From the NCBI RefSeq assembly GCF_003934165.1, contig NZ_RKST01000011.1, positions 1 through 64,000 on the forward strand: a DNA stretch of 64,000 nt. Reading direction: 5' to 3'. The notes beneath the pieces were generated by a model, which was not told where the DNA came from, searched no databases, and worked only from the letters and a program-made list of their open reading frames with translations. Each line of letters begins with the position of its first letter. Position 1 is the first letter of the stretch. A program made the translations under genes and the position numbers. Of the stretch, positions 23,275 to 31,258 are shown piece by piece. The stretch comes from Borborobacter arsenicus. Its GTDB lineage: Bacteria; Pseudomonadota; Alphaproteobacteria; Rhizobiales; Rhizobiaceae.

Positions 23275-23650
23275 TTCGAGGTTCCTCACTCTGTTAGGTG
23301 ACCGTGGTCGGTCTTTTTGTCGTTACCGGGATATTGATCTCAACGCCATGTCCGGCGCAAGGCCGATTGCGACATGCCGTGGCGTAAATGATGCGCCCCA
23401 CTGGACTAAGGCGGACAGTGCCTGTCGCGCCGATGCGATCTGCCGGTCAGGGCTTCGCAACGGGCTGCAGGGACGGAGCCCGGCAAGGAAAACGATCCGT
23501 TCTTGACACTCCCCCGCTCATTGCTTGTGCGGCACGATGCCGCCACTCCCAATGCAGAAGTTTGGCTGGCATCTTCGTTTCCGCACAGATGAGTAGGCGA
23601 CATGTAGTGTCGCAAACAGGACAGTCCCTTAGAGGAGGGAATCCGAGCTG
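23275..23650. other. intergenic region, about 375 bp, probable transporter promoter
   Basis: No gene is visible. It must contain the promoter of the minus-strand ABC operon unless that is read from the hydrolase gene. One weak candidate on the minus strand is TTGACA (23649-23654) with a 17-bp spacer and a poor -10 (TAAGGG, 23626-23631). No terminator hairpin with a T run is seen after the hydrolase gene. Confidence 0.35.
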
Positions 23651-25657
23651 TCAAATATGATTTCGGGGAATTCTATCCTCAAAATTGCGGGTGAACACAA
23701 GATTTTCTCCTTCATAGGCCTCAATCCGGCCCTTCAGATAGAAATTTTTCGCATCCGAATGCATCTCGGAAAAGGTTTCGGTACGCAGCGACCAGTCACC
23801 CCGTGACAGGGTTGCGGTCCAGTGCGTGCGGCCTGAGGCCGACAGCGGATCATCGGGATGGATGGTCCACCATTCGCGCGCGATGCCGCCTTCCACGAGG
23901 CCGTGATCCTTGTCGCGGAACTGGCCGAAATCATCGACGATGACGAGCGAGACCTCGCCAGTCTTGGCATGACGCTCGACCTTGCGGCTGTTGGAAACTT
24001 CCCGCAGCGTCTCGGTCTGCCAGGGTGCTGCAGCTTCGGGGCCGCCAAAGGATACTTCATCGCCGCTGCCGGATGGGCGGACAGGCAGGTCGATGGCGCC
24101 TTCATGCAGGGCGAGCATCACGGGCTCGGGGGAGGGCCAGATCAGCGGCCAATAGGTGGAGGAGATTGCCACACGCAGGCGATTGCCGGCAGCAATGCTA
24201 TAGGCGATGTCGTCCAGCTTGAGGGTGATGTCCATGACCTCGCCAGGAACCAAGCCTTGCGGGAATTCGTGGCTGTCGCGATGGGCAAGGTTGAGCACGC
24301 CATAGGTAATGCGTGTGGAAGCGCCGTCGGGCTGCACGTCGCAAAGCCGCACGGTGACCATTGCGTTCCTGCGGTCGGCGGCGAGTTTCAGGCGGATCAC
24401 CGGCGAACCGACAATGTCGAGCGGGCTTTCCAGCGCGGCGGTGTCGAAGCAGACGGATTTGGCGTCGTCCTCGCGCTGGTCGCCCGGCAGTTCGGGTCCC
24501 AGCCAGATGGCGCAATATTCGCCCCCGCTCATGCCGCAATCCTGCGGGGAGGCGACTGCGATGGAAGGGAGCGCACCGGCCGTGTCGGCAAGCATGCCGC
24601 CCGCGGCGAGGTGCAGCCGGTGTATCGAGATATTGGCACCGGGCCAGTCAGGTTCGGCGATCCAGCGGCCGGGCCGCTCCTCATACCAGTCGCGCGGCGG
24701 CACCGAATCCATCAGATAGAGCCGCATGGCCGGATCGTTCTCGACGCCGGTGTCGATGCCTTTCAGCCAGCAGTCCCACCAGCGCAACGCTTCCTGAAGG
24801 AAGCCAATGGCGGGCCGGGGCACGGCGGAATGCGGGTATTTGTGAATCCATGGGCCGACGATGCCCTTGACCGGTGCCTCGATGCCTTTCACGAGACGCG
24901 ACACGGCGTTCTTGTAGGCATCCCCCCAGCCGCCGATTGCAAGCGTGGCCGCCTTGATGCGCGAAAAATCCTCGCAGATGGAACCGCGCTTCCAATAGGC
25001 GTCGCGGGTCTGGTGCCTAAGCCAGACTGCCGGCAGGAAGGGCTCGTTTTCCAGGCGCTCGATCCACATGGCGCGCCATTTCTCGCCGACCAGCGCCGGG
25101 TCGGGCGCGCGTGAGGAATAGGACAGCATGGTGGAGCCCCAGCCGAGATTCTCGTTGAGCAGCAGCCCACCCTTGTAGTGGATGTCGTCGGCATAGCGGT
25201 CATCGGTGGAGCAGAGCGTGATGATCGCCTTCAATGCCGGTGGCTGCATGGCGGCAACCTGCAGCGAATTGAAACCGCCCCAGGAAATGCCCATCATGCC
25301 GACATTGCCGTTGCACCAGGGCTGGCTGGCGGCCCAGGCGATGACATCGCAGGCATCCTGCAATTCCTGCTCGGTATATTCGTCCTCCATCAGGCCTTCG
25401 GAGTCGCCATTGCCGCGCATGTCGGTGCGGATGCAGGCATAGCCTTGCCCGGCGAAATAGGGGTGGGTCAGACAATCGCGCGCGGTCGTGCCATCGCGCT
25501 TGCGATAGGGCAGATGCTCCAGGATGACCGGCACCGGCTTGTCCGCCGCATCCTGCGGCATCCAGACACGCGCCGACAGCCGGCAGCCATCGGGCATGAC
25601 GATGCCCATGTCGGGAATCTCGACGACCTCGCGAGGAAATTCGGTGACGGTCTTCAT
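23651..25657 (-). CDS. CocE/NonD-family hydrolase (peptidase S15 type)
   Basis: A 668-aa cytoplasmic acyl hydrolase. It has the CocE/NonD alpha/beta core with the nucleophile Ser in GISWGG, an RTDMRGNGDSEG segment and a C-terminal jelly-roll domain. Relatives include cocaine esterase, glutaryl-7-ACA acylase and X-Pro dipeptidyl peptidase. The ATG at 25657 is chosen for its strong GAGGAGGATT site; 20 extra upstream codons are unlikely. It lies upstream of the peptide-type ABC operon on the same strand, so the imported compound may be its substrate. That link is positional only. Confidence 0.85.
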   Translation of the reverse strand: MKTVTEFPREVVEIPDMGIVMPDGCRLSARVWMPQDAADKPVPVILEHLPYRKRDGTTARDCLTHPYFAGQGYACIRTDMRGNGDSEGLMEDEYTEQELQDACDVIAWAASQPWCNGNVGMMGISWGGFNSLQVAAMQPPALKAIITLCSTDDRYADDIHYKGGLLLNENLGWGSTMLSYSSRAPDPALVGEKWRAMWIERLENEPFLPAVWLRHQTRDAYWKRGSICEDFSRIKAATLAIGGWGDAYKNAVSRLVKGIEAPVKGIVGPWIHKYPHSAVPRPAIGFLQEALRWWDCWLKGIDTGVENDPAMRLYLMDSVPPRDWYEERPGRWIAEPDWPGANISIHRLHLAAGGMLADTAGALPSIAVASPQDCGMSGGEYCAIWLGPELPGDQREDDAKSVCFDTAALESPLDIVGSPVIRLKLAADRRNAMVTVRLCDVQPDGASTRITYGVLNLAHRDSHEFPQGLVPGEVMDITLKLDDIAYSIAAGNRLRVAISSTYWPLIWPSPEPVMLALHEGAIDLPVRPSGSGDEVSFGGPEAAAPWQTETLREVSNSRKVERHAKTGEVSLVIVDDFGQFRDKDHGLVEGGIAREWWTIHPDDPLSASGRTHWTATLSRGDWSLRTETFSEMHSDAKNFYLKGRIEAYEGENLVFTRNFEDRIPRNHI

Positions 25658-25809
25658 GCGCAATCCTCCTCGGTCGTGATTGAGACATGGGGAGGGGAAC
25701 AGTGCAAGGCGAGGCAACGCCGCCGAAATTGGTGATTGCCATCGCCCGACGCGATCGGCTGGAAATTTATCGCCTGGCGAGCCGCCGCTGAGGTCGCCTA
25801 CCCCCTAGC

Positions 25810-26403
25810 TCAGTTCAACGGAATGTCGTCGTCGGCCTTGCCGTCCTGGTAGTGGCTGGAGAGGTCGTCATAGGTCGCCGAGATTGCCGTAAGGCGGGTT
25901 TCCAGGCGCTGGCGCTCGGCCTGCGGCAGGTCACGCAGCAATCCGCGCAGCGAATAGCTTTTCCAATAGGCGTTCTGCGCATTGTAGCCGCCGGGCTCGA
26001 GCGTGAAGACTTCTTTCAGGATCTTCAGATCGTGCGGGATGGCGAAGCTGTCGCGCGAATCCTCATGGCTGAACAGATAGTAGAAATTGTCGAAGCCGCT
26101 CCAGGTGATAGCCGACAGGCACAGCGAGCAGGGCTCGTGGGTGGCAAGGAAGATGCAGTCGCGCGTGTCGGGCCGGTCGGCTTTCGGCATTTCGTAGAAA
26201 CACTTCAGGCAATGAACTTCGCCATGCCAGAGTGGGTTTTCGATCTCGTTGTTGGTTTCGGCCAGCACCAGCGACAGGTCGGACTTGCGCAGGATCGCTG
26301 CGCCGAACAGCTTGTTGCCCTTGGCCACGCCTTCCTGCGTCTTCGGCACGATATCGCGCTCGATCACATCGAAGAGCCTGTCGATGAGCGCGGCGCTGCT
26401 CAT
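25810..26403 (-). CDS. cytidine/deoxycytidylate-deaminase-fold enzyme in the ureide operon
   Basis: A 197-aa zinc-dependent deaminase-fold protein. The zinc motif appears as HGE (in NPLWHGEVHC) and PCSLC (in THEPCSLCLSAITW). The HGE replaces the commoner HAE, and the C-terminal half is longer than in cytosine or guanine deaminases of this fold. It overlaps allA by 4 bp (ATGA), so translation is coupled to ureide degradation genes. It may deaminate guanine or another purine-derived compound, but a second, unrelated guanine deaminase is already encoded at 37697. I cannot name the substrate. Confidence 0.75.
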   Translation of the reverse strand: MSSAALIDRLFDVIERDIVPKTQEGVAKGNKLFGAAILRKSDLSLVLAETNNEIENPLWHGEVHCLKCFYEMPKADRPDTRDCIFLATHEPCSLCLSAITWSGFDNFYYLFSHEDSRDSFAIPHDLKILKEVFTLEPGGYNAQNAYWKSYSLRGLLRDLPQAERQRLETRLTAISATYDDLSSHYQDGKADDDIPLN

Positions 26404-26912
26404 GCGCCCGCGCTTTCCGGCAGCCGGATTTCATAGGGATGGGAGAAGTGGAATTCTTCCAGGTTGGAGCCGTCGCCGCCGCGATCCACCACGAGGAAAT
26501 CCTGGGGGGTGCCGATCGGCGTCAGCACGCCGTGCCAGCGATTTGGCGGATAGTTCACGCCCTGCCCCGGCAGGGTAAGAAAAGCCTGCGGTTCGCCGGG
26601 ACCGTCATCGGTGTCCGGGCAGACCACCACCAGAAAGGGCGCGGGCGAGAGCGGCATGAAGGCCTGGCTGCCGAGCGGATGGCGCTCGACCATCGACAGT
26701 TTCAGCGGGAATGCATAGGGCGTGCCCTTGAACAGGCTGACCAGCACCCGCGCATTGGGGCCGTTTGCCTCGACCCGCGCGAGGTCGTGGTAGCGCTCGC
26801 ACCGGCCGTCATTGATCGGATAGTGGTGCGCGCCTTCGGTCTCGATCACATCGCCGAAGGGAGCGAAAGCCTCGCGGGTGAGAGGGTGCGCGGTGATGAT
26901 GCGGTCGGTCAT
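26400..26912 (-). CDS. allA: ureidoglycolate lyase
   Basis: A 170-aa AllA-type enzyme that splits ureidoglycolate into glyoxylate and urea, the last step of allantoin breakdown. Family features include LTREAFAPFGDVIE near the N-terminus, the MVERHPLGSQAFMPL segment and the cupin-fold end NRWHGVLTP...FLVVDRGG. The length matches the family. It lies 4 bp after allE and overlaps the deaminase gene, within a minus-strand operon starting at puuE. Confidence 0.92.
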   Translation of the reverse strand: MTDRIITAHPLTREAFAPFGDVIETEGAHHYPINDGRCERYHDLARVEANGPNARVLVSLFKGTPYAFPLKLSMVERHPLGSQAFMPLSPAPFLVVVCPDTDDGPGEPQAFLTLPGQGVNYPPNRWHGVLTPIGTPQDFLVVDRGGDGSNLEEFHFSHPYEIRLPESAGA

Positions 26913-26916
26913 GCGA

Positions 26917-27741
26917 TCAGCGCCTTGGAAGCTTCATGTGGCGGTTGACGTCCTTGTAGAGCAGGTAGCGGAAATTGCCGGGGCCGCCAGCATAGCAGGC
27001 CTGCGGGCAGAAGGCGCGCAGCCACATATAGTCGCCGGCCTCGACCTCGACCCAATCCTGGTTGAGCCGGTAGACGGCCTTGCCTTCGAGCACATAGAGG
27101 CCGTGTTCCATCACATGGGTTTCGGCAAAAGGGATCACCGCACCCGGCTGCAAGGTGACGATGGTCACATGCATGTCGTGGCGGATGTCGGTGGGATCGA
27201 CGAAGCGCGTCGTCGCCCATTTGCCCTCCGTGTCGGGCATCGGTGCCGGCTCGATCTCGGCCTCATTGGCAAAGAAAGCTTGCGGAACCTCGATACCGTC
27301 GACGAATTCATAGGCCTTGCGAATCCAGTGGAAGCGCGCGGCCCCTGAGCCTTCGTTGCGCACCGTCCAGTTGGACGCGGGCGGGATGAAGGCGAAACCG
27401 CCGGGGCGCATCTCGTGCTTCTTGCCGTCGAGCGTGACGGTCAACGCGCCGCCGACCACGAAGAGCGCGCCCTCCGCGCCCGCGTCAAGCTCCGGCCTGT
27501 CGCTGCCGCCGCCCGGCTGCACTTCCATGATGTATTGCGAGAAGGTCTCGGCAAAGCCGGACAAGGGCCGCGACAGCACCCATGCGCGCGTCTTGTCCCA
27601 GAAGGGCAGCAAGCTGGTGACGATATCCTGCATCGTGCCTCTGGGAATGACAGCATAGGCTTCCGTGAACACGGCGCGGCCGGTCAGCAGCTCTGTTTGC
27701 AGCGAATGACCGCCGGTCGGGGCGTAATAATTGCGGGCCAT
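26917..27741 (-). CDS. allE: (S)-ureidoglycine aminohydrolase
   Basis: A 274-aa bicupin enzyme that releases ammonia from (S)-ureidoglycine to give (S)-ureidoglycolate. It begins MARNYYAPTGGH, and the metal-binding cupin motifs lie in the C-terminal half (FAETHVMEHGLYVLEGKAVYRL). It sits between the allantoinase fusion (14 bp upstream) and allA (4 bp downstream), in pathway order. Manganese dependence is known for the family and not shown here. Confidence 0.92.
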   Translation of the reverse strand: MARNYYAPTGGHSLQTELLTGRAVFTEAYAVIPRGTMQDIVTSLLPFWDKTRAWVLSRPLSGFAETFSQYIMEVQPGGGSDRPELDAGAEGALFVVGGALTVTLDGKKHEMRPGGFAFIPPASNWTVRNEGSGAARFHWIRKAYEFVDGIEVPQAFFANEAEIEPAPMPDTEGKWATTRFVDPTDIRHDMHVTIVTLQPGAVIPFAETHVMEHGLYVLEGKAVYRLNQDWVEVEAGDYMWLRAFCPQACYAGGPGNFRYLLYKDVNRHMKLPRR

Positions 27742-27755
27742 ATGCTCTGGTCCTT

Positions 27756-29189
27756 TTACTCAGGCAAGAGGTCTTTGAGGCGTAGCAGGGCGATACGCTC
27801 GACCTGCTTGCAGGCGGTTGCAAATTCGGTGTCACGATCATTGCCGATGCGGGTTTCGAAGGCGGCAAGGATCTCGTCCTTGGTCCTGCCCTTCACCGCC
27901 ATGATGAAGGGAAAGCCGAAGCGTTCGACATAGGCGGCGTTGAGCTTGGTGAATTTTTCGCGTTCGGCGTCGGTCAGCGCATCGAGGCCGGCCGAGGCCT
28001 GCTCGCTGGTCGATTCCGGCGTCAGGCGTTTTGCCGCCGCAAGCCTGCCGGCAAGGTCCGGGTGGGCGGTGAGGACGCCGAGCCGCGCTTCGGCCGAGGC
28101 CGAGCGGAAGGCACGGCAGAGCGCGTTGTGCAGGCCGCCGGCGCTGTCATGGGCGGGGCCAAGCTCAAGCTTGAAGGCGCGCTCGGCGATCCAGGGCGAA
28201 TGTTCGAAGATGCCGCCGAAGGCCTTGACGAATTCGTCCGAAGCCATGCGCGAGGGCCGCAGCGCCGGGGCCTGATAGGGGTGATGCTCCTGCCAGTGGC
28301 GGGCAATGTCGATGCGGCGCGGCAGCCAGACCTTGTCGTGGCTCTTTACATAATCGATGAAGCGCTGGAGGGCGGCGGCCCGGCCAGGCCTGCCGATGAG
28401 CCGGCAATGCAGGCCGATGGTCATCATCCTGGGCCTGCCTGCCTTGCCTTCGGCATAGAGGGAATCGAACGCGTCCTTCAGATAGGTGTAGAACTGCTCG
28501 CCGTTCGAGAAGCCGGCCTGAATTCCAAAGCGCATGTCGTTGGCGTCGAGCGTATAAGGGATGATGAGTTGCGGCGGGATCGCGTTGCCATGGCCGTCAT
28601 GATCGAGCCAATAGGGCAGATCGTCGTCGTAAGTATCGGAAATGTAGTCAAAGCCGCCGAGTTCGGCCACAAGGCGAACCGTATTGTCCGAAGTGCGGCC
28701 AGTGTACCAGCCGCTTGGCCGCGTGCCGGTGACTTCCGCGTGCAGGCGGATTGCGTCCTCGATGTCGCGGCGTTCATCCTCCGGCGAATGGTCGCGATAA
28801 TCGATCCATTTCAACCCGTGCGAGGCGACTTCCCAGCCGGCTTCCTGCATGGCAGCGACCTGGTCGGGCGAGCGGGCAAGGGCAGTGGCGACGCCATAGA
28901 CGGTGACGGGGACATTGGCGGCGGTGAACATGCGGTGGAGCCGCCAGAAGCCGGCGCGCGCGCCATATTCGTAGATCGATTCCATGTTCCAGTGCCGGAT
29001 GCCCTGCCAAGGCACGGCGCCGGTGATTTCGGACAGGAAGGCCTCCGAGGCTTTGTCGCCGTGTAGAATGCAGTTTTCGCCGCCTTCCTCGTAATTGACG
29101 ACGAATTGCACGGCGACATGAGCGCCGCCTGGCCATTTCGGATCGGGCGGATTTGCGCCATAGCCGCGCATGTCTCTCTTGTATCGCAT
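27756..29189 (-). CDS. puuE: fused allantoinase (PuuE) and OHCU decarboxylase (UraD)
   Basis: A 477-aa bifunctional protein. Residues 1 to about 305 are a polysaccharide-deacetylase-fold allantoinase (PuuE; MRYKRDMRGYGANPPDPKWP, SHGLKWIDYRD), which is metal-independent and unrelated to amidohydrolase allantoinases. From about residue 312 (MASDEFVKAFGGIFEHSPWI) a UraD domain decarboxylates OHCU to (S)-allantoin; its His and FPFIMAVKG motifs are visible. One chain therefore makes allantoin and opens it. It is the first gene of the minus-strand ureide operon, with a 210-bp divergent region to hiuH. Confidence 0.93.
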   Translation of the reverse strand: MRYKRDMRGYGANPPDPKWPGGAHVAVQFVVNYEEGGENCILHGDKASEAFLSEITGAVPWQGIRHWNMESIYEYGARAGFWRLHRMFTAANVPVTVYGVATALARSPDQVAAMQEAGWEVASHGLKWIDYRDHSPEDERRDIEDAIRLHAEVTGTRPSGWYTGRTSDNTVRLVAELGGFDYISDTYDDDLPYWLDHDGHGNAIPPQLIIPYTLDANDMRFGIQAGFSNGEQFYTYLKDAFDSLYAEGKAGRPRMMTIGLHCRLIGRPGRAAALQRFIDYVKSHDKVWLPRRIDIARHWQEHHPYQAPALRPSRMASDEFVKAFGGIFEHSPWIAERAFKLELGPAHDSAGGLHNALCRAFRSASAEARLGVLTAHPDLAGRLAAAKRLTPESTSEQASAGLDALTDAEREKFTKLNAAYVERFGFPFIMAVKGRTKDEILAAFETRIGNDRDTEFATACKQVERIALLRLKDLLPE

Positions 29190-29249
29190 GGTTACCCCCG
29201 GGCGCGGATGCCGATTTTCACGGCGAGAATAGTCGATGTGGCGCGCGAT

Positions 29250-29276
29250 GCATTCCCCTCTTTATTTTTGAAAGTC
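29250..29276. promoter_or_regulatory. shared motif in the puuE/hiuH divergent promoter
   Basis: GCATTCCCCTCTTT (29250-29263) followed at once by TTTTTGAAAGTC (29265-29276). Both blocks recur, in the opposite order, in the lysR/puuD divergent region (36399-36430). No other gene lies in the 210-bp gap. They could be sites for a purine-responsive regulator such as the LysR protein at 35424. Confidence 0.4.
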
Positions 29277-29399
29277 TTTTTGGGGGCACGGACGCCGCCA
29301 GGGGCTTATACAGGATGACTATTTGGCGCAGTATCGGCAGATATGCGACCCCAAGGCATCAAGTGATCGTCGTTGGCCTGGGATGGCGAGGGAGGCGGA

Positions 29400-29765
29400 A
29401 TGGTAAACAGCGATGGCGGGCGCCTGACGACCCATGTGCTGGATACGGCTTCGGGCAAGCCCGCGGCCGGCCTGTCGATCTCGCTGTTCAGGCTGGAAGG
29501 CGAGGCGCGCACGCATCTGAAGACGGTGACGACCAATGCGGATGGGCGCTGCGACGAGCCGCTGCTGCAGGGCGAGGCGTTCCGGACCGGCGAATATGAA
29601 CTCGTTTTCGCTGCCGGCGCCTATCTGCGCGCCAGCGGCGCGGCGCTGCCGCAGCCGGCCTTCCTCGACATTGTGCCGATCCGCTTCGGCATGGCCGAAA
29701 GGGCGCATTATCACGTGCCGCTGCTGATTTCGCCCTATGGCTATTCGACCTACAGGGGGAGTTGA
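29400..29765 (+). CDS. hiuH: 5-hydroxyisourate hydrolase
   Basis: A 121-aa transthyretin-like hydrolase that converts 5-hydroxyisourate to OHCU. It has the N-terminal [14 protein letters not shown] with His12, the catalytic Arg50, the [20 protein letters not shown] end and the diagnostic C-terminal YRGS that separates HIU hydrolases from transthyretin. The ATG at 29400 has GGGAGG upstream. It leads the plus-strand xanthine dehydrogenase operon and is followed after one base by xdhA. Confidence 0.94.
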   Translation: MVNSDGGRLTTHVLDTASGKPAAGLSISLFRLEGEARTHLKTVTTNADGRCDEPLLQGEAFRTGEYELVFAAGAYLRASGAALPQPAFLDIVPIRFGMAERAHYHVPLLISPYGYSTYRGS

Positions 29766-29766
29766 C

Positions 29767-31248
29767 ATGAGTATGGCCGCGATACGCAACGAAATCCGCT
29801 TCATCCTCAATGGCGAGGATGTCGCGCTGGCCGATGTCGCTCCCGACGAGACGCTGCTGGATTATCTGCGCTTGCGCCGCAGCCTGCGCGGCAGCAAGGA
29901 AGGTTGCGCCGAAGGCGATTGCGGTGCCTGCACGGTGCTGGTCGGACGGCTTTCGGGCGGAAAGCTCGTCTATGAAGGCGTCAATGCCTGTATCCGTTTC
30001 ACCGGCTCGCTCGACGGCTGCCATGTGGTGACGGTGGAGCATCTGGGCGACGGCAGCGGCAAGCTGCACCCGGTGCAGCAGGCGATGGTGGATTTCCATG
30101 GCTCGCAATGCGGCTTCTGCACGCCGGGCTTCGTGATGTCGCTTTATGCGCTGTGGATGCGCGAGCCGAAGCCCTCCGATGCGGCGATCGAAAAGGCGCT
30201 GCAGGGCAATCTGTGCCGCTGCACCGGCTATGAGCCGATCATCCGCGCCGCCCGCGGGATCTCGGACTATGGTAAGGTGGCGCAAGACCCGTTGAAGCGC
30301 GAGCGTGAAAGCATCGTCGCGCGGCTGGCGGCGATGAATGACGGCGCCCGCGTCGAGATCAATATAGACGGGAAGCGCCTGCTGGTGCCGGCAAGCGTGG
30401 ACGATCTTGCCGCAATCCTGGAGGCTGAGCCGAAGGCGACGATCGTTGCCGGCTCCACCGATGTCGGGCTGTGGGTGACGAAGTTCATGCGCGAGATTTC
30501 GCCGGTGGTGTTCATCGGCCATCTCGATGAGTTGAAGAGCGTTTCGGAAGAAGACGGCGTCATCACGATCGGCGCGGGCGTGACCTACAGCGAGGCATTT
30601 GCGACGCTTTCGAAGCGCATTCCGGCGCTTGGGCCACTGATCGACCGGATTGGTGGCGAGCAGGTGCGCAATATGGGCACGATCGGCGGCAACATCGCTA
30701 ATGGCTCGCCGATCGGCGACACGCCGCCGCCCTTCATTGCGCTCGGTGCGACGCTGACGCTGCGCAAGGGCACCGCGCGGCGCACGATCCCGCTGGAAGA
30801 ATTCTTCATCGCCTATGGCAAGCAGGACCGGCAGCCGGGTGAATTCGTGGAAGCGGTGCATGTGCCGGTGCCGGCCAGGGGCAGCCATTTTTCCGTCTAC
30901 AAGATCACCAAGCGGCGCGACGAGGACATCACGGCAACGCTCGGAGCCTTCAACCTGACGCTCGGTGCGGATGGCACGGTTGCCTCCATCCGCATCGCCT
31001 ATGGCGGCATGGCGGCGACGCCGAAGCGGGCAAAGGCGGTGGAGAAGGCGCTGCTGGGGCGTAAATGGACGCAAGCAACCGTGGAAGCCGCGCTCGACGC
31101 CTATGGCGAGGATTTCACGCCGCTCTCCGACATGCGCGCGACAGCGGAGTATCGCATGCTCGCCTCGCGTAACCTGCTGCTGCGCTTCCTTGCCGAGACG
31201 CAGGGCGGCACCGCGCCGCTGCAGATATCCCGGCATGAGGCGGCATGA
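29767..31248 (+). CDS. xdhA: xanthine dehydrogenase small subunit (Fe-S and FAD)
   Basis: A 493-aa subunit with an N-terminal ferredoxin-like 2Fe-2S domain (Cys47, Cys52, Cys55 in CAEGDCGAC), a second 2Fe-2S helical domain (CGFCTPG, CRCTGYEP), then a FAD-binding domain (about 180-370, with GGNIANGSPIGD) and the C-terminal flavoprotein domain. It passes electrons from the molybdenum site in XdhB to NAD. It follows hiuH directly and precedes xdhB by 10 bp. Confidence 0.95.
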   Translation: MSMAAIRNEIRFILNGEDVALADVAPDETLLDYLRLRRSLRGSKEGCAEGDCGACTVLVGRLSGGKLVYEGVNACIRFTGSLDGCHVVTVEHLGDGSGKLHPVQQAMVDFHGSQCGFCTPGFVMSLYALWMREPKPSDAAIEKALQGNLCRCTGYEPIIRAARGISDYGKVAQDPLKRERESIVARLAAMNDGARVEINIDGKRLLVPASVDDLAAILEAEPKATIVAGSTDVGLWVTKFMREISPVVFIGHLDELKSVSEEDGVITIGAGVTYSEAFATLSKRIPALGPLIDRIGGEQVRNMGTIGGNIANGSPIGDTPPPFIALGATLTLRKGTARRTIPLEEFFIAYGKQDRQPGEFVEAVHVPVPARGSHFSVYKITKRRDEDITATLGAFNLTLGADGTVASIRIAYGGMAATPKRAKAVEKALLGRKWTQATVEAALDAYGEDFTPLSDMRATAEYRMLASRNLLLRFLAETQGGTAPLQISRHEAA

Positions 31249-31258
31249 AGGAATGGCC

